This document shows positions 1-6,049 of a stretch of 12,105 nt of DNA, piece after piece (the first letter of the stretch is position 1; each line of letters begins with the position of its first letter). Location: assembly GCA_023228765.1 (NCBI GenBank), contig JALOAM010000094.1:1-12105 (forward strand). Reading direction: 5' to 3'. Source of the stretch: Dehalococcoidia bacterium. GTDB lineage: Bacteria; Chloroflexota; Dehalococcoidia; UBA2979. Position numbers and translations under genes: made by a program. The notes under the pieces were generated by a model. The model was not told where the DNA came from and ran no database searches. It saw only the letters and a program-made list of their open reading frames with translations.

Positions 1-661
1 AGATGGTGAGACGGACCGGCGGCTCACCCGGTGGCGTCAGCTCCTCCGTGCGGAACTCGTGCGCCTCCAGCGCCCCGCGGAGCTTCTCCCCCACCGCGAG
101 CGCGGACGCCTCCTCCGTCTCCGGCAGCGCGAGCGCGAACTCCTCGCCCCCGTACCGCCCGAGGACATCGGACTCGCGGACGTTCGCTGCGATGATGTCC
201 GCGGTCTGGCGCAGCACCTCATCGCCGAAGGGGTGACCCCAGCGGTCGTTCACACCCTTGAAGTGGTCGAGGTCCAGCATCAGCACGGAGAGCTGGCGGC
301 CGTAGCGCCTCGATCGGCGGAACTCGACGCCGAGGATGTCGAAGAACGCGCGTCGGTTGGCGATCCCGGTGAGGGCATCGGTCCTCGCGAGGCGGTCCAG
401 CTCCGCGGAGACCTCGCGCAGTTGTGCCGCCGTCCGCACGAGGTTCCGCTCCCGACGGAAGGCCGCCCGGTTGTTCAGCACGAGCTGCGTGCCGAGGCCA
501 GCGGTGAGCGCGAGCGAGGCGAAGGCCCAGTACTGATCACCAATGCCGAGGAACTCGTGCGGGAACGGCGAGTCTTCCGATACTCCCCCGGCCACGAGTA
601 GCCCCGCAGCAACGAGCCCGCCGAGGACGAGCGCCAGCTGCCCCTGCAGGAAGTACCTCAC
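1..661 (-). CDS. Membrane-anchored GGDEF diguanylate cyclase, 3' end missing at window edge
   Basis: Reading the minus strand from a GTG at 659-661 gives an open frame of about 220 codons that runs off the left edge. It has two hydrophobic segments (about residues 8-27 and 44-62), a short charged linker likely to be helical (65-92), then a GGDEF domain: DALTGIANRR (95-104), the metal-binding LDLDHFK region, and the active-site signature GRYGGEEF (168-175). RESD (162-165) lies exactly five residues before GGEEF, which is the allosteric I-site arrangement for product inhibition. By family knowledge it makes cyclic di-GMP from two GTP at the inner membrane face. No PAS, HAMP or other sensor domain is visible, so its input is unknown. 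The missing end should carry the last 40-50 residues of the domain. The start is uncertain: no clear Shine-Dalgarno is seen, but a GTG here keeps the first membrane segment and begins 13 nt after the ruvA stop. Confidence 0.88.
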   Translation of the reverse strand, partial: MRYFLQGQLALVLGGLVAAGLLVAGGVSEDSPFPHEFLGIGDQYWAFASLALTAGLGTQLVLNNRAAFRRERNLVRTAAQLREVSAELDRLARTDALTGIANRRAFFDILGVEFRRSRRYGRQLSVLMLDLDHFKGVNDRWGHPFGDEVLRQTADIIAANVRESDVLGRYGGEEFALALPETEEASALAVGEKLRGALEAHEFRTEELTPPGEPPVRLTI

Positions 662-678
662 GGGCGGCGCGTGCTCAT
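658..678 (-). other. Six-codon coupling mini-ORF between ruvA and the cyclase
   Basis: An ATG at 676-678 overlaps the ruvA TGA (675-677) as ATGA and encodes only MSTRRP before a TGA at 658-660. That stop in turn overlaps the GTG (659-661) proposed for the diguanylate cyclase, as GTGA. This chain of overlaps is seen directly. It could be a translational relay passing ribosomes from ruvA to the cyclase. It could also be a one-base indel, real or a sequencing error, that separated the original ATG from the cyclase frame. A chance arrangement cannot be excluded. Confidence 0.4.
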
Positions 679-1325
679 GGGAGGGGCTCGGTGGGCGCCT
701 GGTGTTCGAGGATGGCGCGGAGCAGGTCCTCCAGCGCCGCGAACTCGCGACCGGAGGCAACAGCCTGCTCCACAGCACGCTCCGCGTCCCGGCGCGAGTA
801 CTGGAGCGACACGAGCGCCTCGATCGCGTCCTCGCGCAGGTCTTCGGTATGAGCCTCCGTCGAGGGCGTCTCGATGCCCTCGGTCCCAGTGCGGAGCAGT
901 GCCTCCTGCGTCAGCTTGCCGGCGAGCCGCGCCACGATCGTCTGCGAGAGCCGTGCCCCGATCCCAGGAAGCGACTGGAGCGACTTCGTGTCGCTCGCCT
1001 CGACCCAGCGGGCGATCTCGGAGACCGGTTTCGTCAGCGCGCGCACAGCCTTCGTCGGGCCCACGTCGGGGACCTCGATGAACTTGCGGAAGAAGTCCCG
1101 CTCGGCCGGGTGCTGGAAGGCGACGAGCAGCGGCTGAGGATTGCGCTCCGAGACGTGGTAGTAGGTGTAGACCACCGTCTCGTCCTGGATGTCCTCCCGC
1201 GCGGCGAACCACTCGCCGGCAAAGGCGGGGACGCGCACCTCGTAGAACACCCCCTGCACGTCCAGCCACGCGGTCGCGGTGTCCGGATCGTAGTGTGTCA
1301 CCTGCCCGCGGAGCGCGGCGATCAT
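675..1325 (-). CDS. ruvA: Holliday junction branch-migration complex subunit RuvA
   Basis: The product is 216 residues with the three-domain RuvA layout: an N-terminal OB fold opening MIAALRGQV (1 to about 66), a middle domain with two helix-hairpin-helix motifs (VPDVGPTKAVRAL at 85-97 and LPGIGARLSQTIV at 119-131), and a C-terminal helical domain (about 160-206) that in the family binds RuvB. RuvA tetramers hold the four-way junction while RuvB pumps DNA. The loop corresponding to the E. coli acidic pin (Glu55-Asp56 there) reads VSERNPQP (58-65), slightly longer and with only one acidic residue. The start ATG overlaps the ruvC stop as ATGA, which implies translational coupling. ruvB, often next in the order ruvC-ruvA-ruvB, is replaced here by a GGDEF gene, so RuvB must be encoded elsewhere. 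Confidence 0.94.
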   Translation of the reverse strand: MIAALRGQVTHYDPDTATAWLDVQGVFYEVRVPAFAGEWFAAREDIQDETVVYTYYHVSERNPQPLLVAFQHPAERDFFRKFIEVPDVGPTKAVRALTKPVSEIARWVEASDTKSLQSLPGIGARLSQTIVARLAGKLTQEALLRTGTEGIETPSTEAHTEDLREDAIEALVSLQYSRRDAERAVEQAVASGREFAALEDLLRAILEHQAPTEPLP

Positions 1326-1840
1326 CGGGCCATCGCCTCTTCGAGGCGGGCCGCGGCCAGCCGCGTCAGCGCGACCGCGCCAGCGTCCGCGACGTCGAGC
1401 GGCCCGGGGACCTCCGTGATGCCGAGGTGGATCGCGACCATCTGCGCGACCTGCTCCTTCGGCGCGCCGCCGTACCCGGCGACGGACTCCTTCACCTCGG
1501 CGGGGGCGAACTCGAACACCGGCACACCGGCCACCGCAGCGGCGACCATCGCCGAGGCGCGCGCCTCGCCGACCGCCATCGCGGAGCGGACGTTCTCGGA
1601 CACGAACTGCTGCTCGATGGCCACCTCGTGCGGGTGGTACTCGGCGATGAGCGCGGTGACGAGGTCGAAGATGCGGTGCAGGCGCTGCGCGCGCGGCTCA
1701 GCGGACTTCGTGCGCAGGGATCCCGCGTGGACCAGCGTGCCGCCACTGCCCCGCTCGTCCACGATGCAGTAGCCAGAGACCGTCAGTCCGGGGTCAACAC
1801 CCAACACTCGCCTCGGCAGCGCCGAGCTACGTCCGTCCAT
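1322..1840 (-). CDS. ruvC: Crossover junction endodeoxyribonuclease RuvC
   Basis: The product is 172 residues, matching the usual length of about 173. The RNase H-like fold is recognisable from RVLGVDPGLT near the N-terminus, VAIEQQFV in the middle and GPLDVADAGAVAL near the C-terminus. These supply the acidic quartet Asp16, Glu76, Asp149 and Asp152, equivalent to Asp7, Glu66, Asp138 and Asp141 of E. coli. The KEQV segment (128-131) is also typical. RuvC cuts Holliday junctions symmetrically after RuvAB branch migration. I chose the ATG at 1838-1840 because GAGGGA lies about 6 nt upstream and it places the first catalytic Asp near the N-terminus. An in-frame ATG at 1874-1876 would add 12 unconserved residues. 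The gene ends in ATGA overlap with ruvA and begins 63 nt after yebC, so the three genes are probably one transcript. Confidence 0.95.
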   Translation of the reverse strand: MDGRSSALPRRVLGVDPGLTVSGYCIVDERGSGGTLVHAGSLRTKSAEPRAQRLHRIFDLVTALIAEYHPHEVAIEQQFVSENVRSAMAVGEARASAMVAAAVAGVPVFEFAPAEVKESVAGYGGAPKEQVAQMVAIHLGITEVPGPLDVADAGAVALTRLAAARLEEAMAR

Positions 1841-1903
1841 GTCCCGTCCCTCGCTCAACCGCGGTGATGGGCCCAAGCGAAGGTCCGTCGGCAGCTGGGG
1901 AGC

Positions 1904-2656
1904 CTAGCCGGCGTACGCCTCCAGCACTGCCTCGTCCCAGTCCGCGTTCGAATACACGCGAGAGACGTCGTCCAGCTCATCCAGCCGCTCGAAGAGACGG
2001 AGCGCCGCATGAGCGTCCTTCTCCTCCAGCGTGATCCGGGACTTCGGCACGGGGGCCAGCTCCGCGGAGTCCACGCTGAGGCCTTCCGCCTCCAGCGCCT
2101 CGCGTACCTTGTGCAGGTCCGCGGCCTCCGTGACCACCTCGATCGACTCGCCACCCGAGAGGTCCACGTCGACGGCGCCCGCCTCGATCGCCTCGAGGGC
2201 GAGCTCCTCCGGGTCGCGCTCGCCGGTGATCACGGTGATCAGGCCGCGCTGGTCGAACTGCCACGAGACCGCGCCGGAGTCGGCCATGTTGCCGCCACCG
2301 CGGGAGAAGGCGTGTCGCACCTCGGCGACGGTCCGGTTCCGGTTGTCCGTGACCGCCTGCACGATGACCGCCGTACCGCCGGGGCCGTAACCCTCGTACG
2401 TCACTTCCTCGAGGTTGTCGGAATCGCCGCCGCCGCTGGCCTTCTTGACGGCGCGGTCGATGTTGTCGTTGGGCATGTTCGCCTGCTTCGCCTTCTGGAT
2501 GGCGAGGCGCAGCCCGGCGTTCAGGTTGGGATCTGGGTCACCCTGGCGGGCTGCCATGGTGATGTCGCGGGCCAGCTTGGTAAACAGCTGTCCCTTCTTG
2601 GCGTCCGTCGCAGCCTTCTTGTGCTTGATCGACGACCACTTGGAGTGACCGGACAA
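1904..2656 (-). CDS. yebC: YebC/PmpR (TACO1) family protein
   Basis: The 250-residue product opens with the family signature MSGHSKWSSIKHKKAATDAK, followed by LFTKLARDITMAAR, the middle-domain motif NIDRAVKKA and the TYEGYGPGG block. This length and order are standard for YebC, a cytosolic three-domain protein. Family members have been described as transcriptional regulators (PmpR) and, more recently, as ribosome-associated factors that help translation of difficult, proline-containing stretches. The activity in this organism is not shown by the sequence. The start codon is TTG (2654-2656): the conserved MSGHSKW begins exactly there and GGAGGT sits 5 nt upstream. The order yebC-ruvC-ruvA is widespread in bacteria. 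A promoter-like element lies about 85-110 nt upstream. Confidence 0.96.
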   Translation of the reverse strand: MSGHSKWSSIKHKKAATDAKKGQLFTKLARDITMAARQGDPDPNLNAGLRLAIQKAKQANMPNDNIDRAVKKASGGGDSDNLEEVTYEGYGPGGTAVIVQAVTDNRNRTVAEVRHAFSRGGGNMADSGAVSWQFDQRGLITVITGERDPEELALEAIEAGAVDVDLSGGESIEVVTEAADLHKVREALEAEGLSVDSAELAPVPKSRITLEEKDAHAALRLFERLDELDDVSRVYSNADWDEAVLEAYAG

Positions 2657-2661
2657 CAGTG

Positions 2662-2667
2662 ACCTCC
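2662..2667 (-). promoter_or_regulatory. Strong Shine-Dalgarno that fixes the yebC TTG start
   Basis: GGAGGT on the minus strand ends 5 nt before the TTG at 2654-2656. Together with the conserved MSGHSKW N-terminus starting at that codon, it decides the non-ATG start. Confidence 0.8.
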
Positions 2668-2739
2668 GGTTCTGGAACGGACTTCGACACGGACAGAAGG
2701 CGACAAACTGATCATCGCGGTCTGCGATTTGTGTCGGCC

Positions 2740-2768
2740 ATCCTACCAGCGGGGGCCGTCACCGTCAG
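2740..2768 (-). promoter_or_regulatory. Candidate sigma-70 promoter of the yebC-ruvC-ruvA operon
   Basis: On the minus strand CTGACG (2763-2768, 4 of 6 matches to TTGACA) is separated by 17 nt from TAGGAT (2740-2745, 4 of 6 matches to TATAAT). Transcription would begin near 2733, giving a leader of roughly 75 nt before the yebC Shine-Dalgarno and start. A small inverted repeat (ATCGC and GCGAT arms at 2714-2718 and 2724-2728) would lie at the start of that leader. Spacing is ideal but both hexamers are only moderate matches. Confidence 0.4.
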
Positions 2769-2815
2769 GGTACAACCGGCGCTTGTCAGACTTCTCCGGC
2801 GGAGCACCGAGGCGG

Positions 2816-3670
2816 TTACCGGCTGGTTGGCGGCACTCGCAGGACGGCGTTGTCGATCAGGCGGGCCTTGCCGAACCGCACGGCCACGGAGAGCAGCGCA
2901 TCGCGCGTGACCCGTCCGTCGCACTCCGCGAGGGTCTCCTCGTCCGCGAGGGAGACGTAGTCGATCCGCGCGAGGGGTTGCGCGGCGATCTCGTCGTGGA
3001 CCATCTGCCGCAGCGTGGCGGCGTCTCGCAGACCGCCGAGCCACCCCGTCTCCGCCGTCCTCAGCCCGCGCGAGAGCGCCGCGGCTTGCGCGCGCTCCTC
3101 GTCGGTGAGGTACGCGTTCCGCGAGGACATCGCGAGGCCGCTTTCCTCCCGGATGATCGGGCAGCCGACGACCTCGACGCCCAGCAGGAGATCACGGGCG
3201 AGGCGGCGGATCACGAGGAGCTGCTGGGCGTCCTTCTGTCCGAAGTACCCGCGCGTCGGCGTGGTAACGGCGAAGAGCTTGGTGACGATCGTGGCGACGC
3301 CGTCGAAATGACCCGGCCGTGACGCCCCTTCGAGGATCGTCGAGAGCTCGCCCACGCTCACCGTGGTCGAGGCGCCCTCCGGGTACATCTCCTCGACGGG
3401 CGGGATGAAGACGAGCGAGACCCCTTCGTCCTCGCACGCCGCGAGGTCGGCCTCCTCGCTGCGGGGGTAGGCGGCGAAGTCCTCGCCGGGGGCGAACTGC
3501 GTCGGGTTCACGAAGATCGTCGCGAGGACGTGATCGCACTCGGCGAGCGCGCGACGCATCAGCGACCGATGGCCCTCGTGCAGCGCGCCCATCGTCGGCA
3601 CAAGGCCGACCGTCCCTACGAGTTGCGCGCGGGCTTCGCGGCACTCCTCCACCGAGCGGGCGATCAGCAT
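2816..3670 (-). CDS. panC: Pantothenate synthetase (pantoate--beta-alanine ligase)
   Basis: The 284-residue product matches the usual PanC length. It shows the nucleotidyltransferase-like Rossmann signature PTMGALHEGH (25-34, the HIGH-type motif), IFVNPTQF (52-59), the pantoate-binding GHFDGV (120-125), FGQKD (143-147) and MSSRN (181-185, the KMSKS-like site). It condenses pantoate with beta-alanine, using ATP through a pantoyl-adenylate, to give pantothenate for coenzyme A. The ATG start is preceded by AGGAG (3676-3680) at 5-nt spacing. It lies 106 nt downstream of panB on the same strand, with hairpins in the gap, and is most likely read from the panB promoter. No panD (aspartate decarboxylase, the usual beta-alanine source) is in the window. 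Confidence 0.97.
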   Translation of the reverse strand: MLIARSVEECREARAQLVGTVGLVPTMGALHEGHRSLMRRALAECDHVLATIFVNPTQFAPGEDFAAYPRSEEADLAACEDEGVSLVFIPPVEEMYPEGASTTVSVGELSTILEGASRPGHFDGVATIVTKLFAVTTPTRGYFGQKDAQQLLVIRRLARDLLLGVEVVGCPIIREESGLAMSSRNAYLTDEERAQAAALSRGLRTAETGWLGGLRDAATLRQMVHDEIAAQPLARIDYVSLADEETLAECDGRVTRDALLSVAVRFGKARLIDNAVLRVPPTSR

Positions 3671-3714
3671 GGGGGCTCCTGATGCGAGAGCGAGGATTGC
3701 GGCAGTCTACGAGA

Positions 3715-3739
3715 GAGCCGCCTGTGCTGCAGGCGGCTC
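3715..3739 (-). terminator. Perfect 10-bp hairpin between panB and panC (processing site, attenuator or partial terminator)
   Basis: GAGCCGCCTG (3715-3724) and CAGGCGGCTC (3730-3739) are perfect inverted repeats separated by 5 nt. Allowing one bulged base at 3714, three more pairs extend the stem. On the minus strand it is followed by TCTCTCG rather than a run of T, so it is not a textbook intrinsic terminator. It lies 37 nt after the panB stop and 45 nt before panC, where it could stabilise the upstream message or reduce read-through into panC. The type is tentative. Confidence 0.5.
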
Positions 3740-3762
3740 CTCGAGGTACTCGATGGGTGCTT

Positions 3763-3776
3763 CGGACGAGCGTCCG
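3763..3776 (-). other. Small hairpin directly after the panB stop codon
   Basis: CGGAC (3763-3767) and GTCCG (3772-3776) form a 5-bp stem with a 4-nt loop. It begins at the base next to the panB TAG (3777-3779) and precedes the larger hairpin at 3715-3739. The two in tandem would flank the 3' end of the panB coding region in the transcript. Confidence 0.35.
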
Positions 3777-4697
3777 CTACGGCTGGCTGTCGGCGCGGAT
3801 CTCCTCGAGCTCCGCGAGCACCTGGGCCGCCTCGCTCATGTCCTGGTCCGCGCTCGGCGTCATGCGACGGATGAGCTCCAGCGCCCGCTCGTCCATGTAG
3901 AACGATTCCGCCGCCGTCGGGAACTGTCCCGCGCGCACCTGCTCCACGTACTCGCGGACGGCACCGCGGATCGCCTCGCCCGCGTTCGCGAACTTCCTCG
4001 CGTGCTTCGGGTTCAGGTCGTCGTACATCCCGAGGATGTCGTGCCACACCTGGACCTGCCCGGAGGCGAACGGCCCCGCGCCGATGCCGATGGTCGGCAC
4101 CTTCACCCGCGCCGTGATCATGTGCGTCAGCGCCGTGGGCACCAGCTCGAGGACGATCGCGTACGCGCCGGCGTCCGCGAGGGCCTTCGCGTCGTTGATC
4201 AGGTGGACAGCGTCGCGGGGGGTCTTGCCCTGCACCTTGAACCCGCCGGTCTGGTTCACCGACTGCGGCGTGAGGCCGATGTGCCCCATCACGGGGATCC
4301 CAGCCTCAACGAGGTGTCGCACCGTCTCAGCGGAGCGCTGACCGCCCTCCAGCTTCACGGAGCCGGCGCCGGTCTCCTTCATGATGCGGGTGGCGTTCTT
4401 CATCGCCTGTCGCCAGCCACCCTGGTAGGAGCCGAACGGCATGTCGATCACGACATGGGCGTGTTTCGCGCCTCGGACGACGGCGCGGCCGTGGTGGATC
4501 ATGTCCTCCACCGTCACCGGCAGCGTCGAGTCGTAGCCGAGGACCACCATCCCCAGCGTGTCACCGACGAGGATGAGGTCCACGCCGGCCTCATCGGCCA
4601 TTTTCGCGGTCGGGTAGTCGTAGGCCGTCACCATGGTGATCGGCCGACCCTCGTCCCGCATCTTCTGCAGGTCGAGGATGGTCACGGGTCGTGCCAT
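3777..4697 (-). CDS. panB: 3-methyl-2-oxobutanoate hydroxymethyltransferase (ketopantoate hydroxymethyltransferase)
   Basis: The 306-residue product has the PanB TIM-barrel motifs in order: TAYDYPTA (24-31), LVGDTLGMVVLGY with the metal-binding Asp, VIDMPFGSY, KLEGG, GHIGLTPQSV, the catalytic-glutamate strand IVLELVP, and TIGIGAG followed by GQVQVWHDILG. It transfers a hydroxymethyl group from 5,10-methylenetetrahydrofolate to alpha-ketoisovalerate, giving ketopantoate, two steps before PanC. It is longer than many PanB proteins (about 260-280 residues), with a charged C-terminal tail from about residue 280. The only in-frame start is the ATG at 4695-4697; its Shine-Dalgarno is weak. A near-consensus promoter lies about 115 nt upstream. 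panE, the ketopantoate reductase, is not in the window. Confidence 0.97.
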   Translation of the reverse strand: MARPVTILDLQKMRDEGRPITMVTAYDYPTAKMADEAGVDLILVGDTLGMVVLGYDSTLPVTVEDMIHHGRAVVRGAKHAHVVIDMPFGSYQGGWRQAMKNATRIMKETGAGSVKLEGGQRSAETVRHLVEAGIPVMGHIGLTPQSVNQTGGFKVQGKTPRDAVHLINDAKALADAGAYAIVLELVPTALTHMITARVKVPTIGIGAGPFASGQVQVWHDILGMYDDLNPKHARKFANAGEAIRGAVREYVEQVRAGQFPTAAESFYMDERALELIRRMTPSADQDMSEAAQVLAELEEIRADSQP

Positions 4698-4724
4698 CGG
4701 AAGGAGTCCATCCCGTTCCGCTGT

Positions 4725-4758
4725 CTCCGCGACCGATCGACGCCAGTCGCATGTGGAG
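4725..4758 (-). promoter_or_regulatory. Hairpin in the panB leader
   Basis: In the minus-strand transcript GCGACTG (4744-4750) pairs with CGGTCGC (4729-4735) over an 8-nt loop. Outside it, CTCC (4755-4758) pairs with GGAG (4725-4728), leaving an ACAT bulge on the 5' side (4751-4754). The structure lies in the roughly 110-nt leader between the predicted panBC promoter and the panB ATG, about 27 nt before the start codon. A small structured RNA called the pan motif, a hairpin with bulged adenosines, is known upstream of pantothenate genes in several phyla. I cannot match its consensus from memory, so this is only a candidate. Confidence 0.35.
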
Positions 4759-4812
4759 TGCGGAGGAGAAGCCTCGCCGCCTCGACGGGTCGACGGGCTG
4801 CCTGTTACGGGG

Positions 4813-4840
4813 AGTATATGAACGTGACACTCCGCGTCAA
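4813..4840 (-). promoter_or_regulatory. Near-consensus sigma-70 promoter of panBC
   Basis: On the minus strand TTGACG (4835-4840, 5 of 6 matches) and TATACT (4813-4818, 5 of 6 matches) are separated by 16 nt. It is the best promoter match I found in the window. Transcription would start near 4806, leaving a leader of about 110 nt before panB. The same 8-base string GAGTATAT (plus-strand view) recurs at the polA promoter. Confidence 0.65.
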
Positions 4841-4861
4841 CGTCGCTAACGGTGGCGTGAA

Positions 4862-5980
4862 TTACTTCTGCTTGACCCCGCGTGACGAAGTCGCCCCCCG
4901 CGACTTCCGAGGTGCGTCCGCCAGCCCGGGTACGCCACCCAGTCCCTTCGCCGCCCGCACGCCCGCCAGCACGGCGCGCTCGACCGCCAGGGCGGACATC
5001 GCCTCGATCGAGGGGTACTGATCGTCGGTGATCTCCTGCTCGCCCGTGGCGAGGGCGAAGATCACGTCGCCGTCGGCCCGCGTGTGGACCGGCCAGATCG
5101 AGCGCGCGAAGCCATCGTGCGCCACGGTGGCGATCCGGTTGACCTGCGCCTTCGTCAGCTTCGCGTTCGTCGCCACCACGGCGAGCGTGGTGTTCGAGGG
5201 CGACTCGACGCCCTCAGGGCCGGCGAAGACGGCTTCTGCGCCGCGCTCCGCCACGTCTTCCTCGACCTGCCGTCGCCCTCGGCCGAGGCGCAGGAGGCGG
5301 TCGACATCCATCGGCTGGCCGTCGTCGTCACGCGGCGCGGCGACCACCGCGCCCGCACGCGAGTCTCGGATCGATCCGACGGCGTTCACCGCGGCCAGCG
5401 CCCCGACGACGATCCCGGTATCGAGCAGCTCGGAGGCCGTTCCGATGCCGCCCTTCCAGGCCCGTTCGATCCCGGCCATCTTCGCGACGGTCGCGCCCGT
5501 GCCCGCCCCGACTGATCCCTGACTGACACGTCCGCGACGTGCGGCCTCGGCGGCTCGGTAGCCCGCGTCGGCGTCGGGCCAGGCGGCGCGCTTGAGGCCC
5601 AGGTCGAACAGGATCGCGCCGGGGACGATGGGGACGACTCCGGTGGCGTACGGGAAGCCTCGGCCCTGCGTCAGCAGGTATTGCATCACGCCCCCCGCCG
5701 CATCGAGGCCGAATGCGGAGCCGCCCGCGAGGAGGATGGCGTCCACTCGCTCCACCAGGTTGCCCGGCCGGAGCAGCTCGGTCTCCCTCGTGCCCGGCGC
5801 GGCGCCTCGGACGTCGACGCCGCCGACGGTGCCCTCCGGGCACAGCACCACCGTGCAGCCGGTGGCGTTGGCACGGTCGGTCCAGTGCCCGACGAGGATG
5901 CCCGCGACGTCGGTGATCGCGTCGTTCAGCGCAGCGCGCCGCCGAGGGCGGGACGCGGGGTTCTCAGGGAGTGCCGACAA
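4862..5980 (-). CDS. P1-family Ntn hydrolase (DmpA / NylC type, L-aminopeptidase/D-esterase-like)
   Basis: The 372-residue product has the P1 (S58/DmpA) family layout: an N-terminal NDAITDVAGILVGHWTD, an LLAGGSAFGLDAAGGV block (83-98), SVGAGTGATV and then NTTLAVVATNAKL (263-275). In this family the precursor cuts itself and the residue after the cut becomes the N-terminal nucleophile. Here the expected cut is Asn263-Thr264, so the nucleophile would be threonine, as reported for the nylon-oligomer hydrolase NylC, rather than the Gly-Ser pair of DmpA. DGD at 303-305 lies 39 residues after Thr264, matching the NylC spacing I recall (267 to 306/308). The true substrate is unknown: candidates are beta- or omega-amino acyl peptides, D-amino acid esters and amide oligomers. 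No signal peptide is seen. The start is TTG (5978-5980), the only in-frame ATG/GTG/TTG between an upstream stop and the conserved N-terminus; its Shine-Dalgarno is weak. Confidence 0.88.
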   Translation of the reverse strand: MSALPENPASRPRRRAALNDAITDVAGILVGHWTDRANATGCTVVLCPEGTVGGVDVRGAAPGTRETELLRPGNLVERVDAILLAGGSAFGLDAAGGVMQYLLTQGRGFPYATGVVPIVPGAILFDLGLKRAAWPDADAGYRAAEAARRGRVSQGSVGAGTGATVAKMAGIERAWKGGIGTASELLDTGIVVGALAAVNAVGSIRDSRAGAVVAAPRDDDGQPMDVDRLLRLGRGRRQVEEDVAERGAEAVFAGPEGVESPSNTTLAVVATNAKLTKAQVNRIATVAHDGFARSIWPVHTRADGDVIFALATGEQEITDDQYPSIEAMSALAVERAVLAGVRAAKGLGGVPGLADAPRKSRGATSSRGVKQK

Positions 5981-6049
5981 GGAGTGCCGCCCGGTTCCAG
6001 GTCAGGGACGACCATCGCAGATCCGACGGAGGCGCGGGACGCCCTCGGG

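Noticed and set aside
543..1772. 409-codon plus-strand open frame opposite ruvA and ruvC
   Set aside because: Antisense shadow: the minus strand carries full RuvA and RuvC with catalytic residues, and this frame shows nothing recognisable.
1841..1876. Longer RuvC starting at the ATG at 1874-1876
   Set aside because: The extra 12 residues are not RuvC-like, and the downstream ATG has a good GAGGGA site and gives the usual protein length.
2649..2660. 12-base string ACTGTTGTCCGG found on the minus strand here and on the plus strand at 7001-7012
   Set aside because: Several 12-mer matches are expected by chance in a 12-kb window on both strands; one copy overlaps the yebC start and the contexts differ.
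3669..5021. 450-codon plus-strand open frame opposite panB and the end of the P1 gene
   Set aside because: Antisense to conserved coding sequence, Arg/His/Val-rich shadow composition, no domain recognised.
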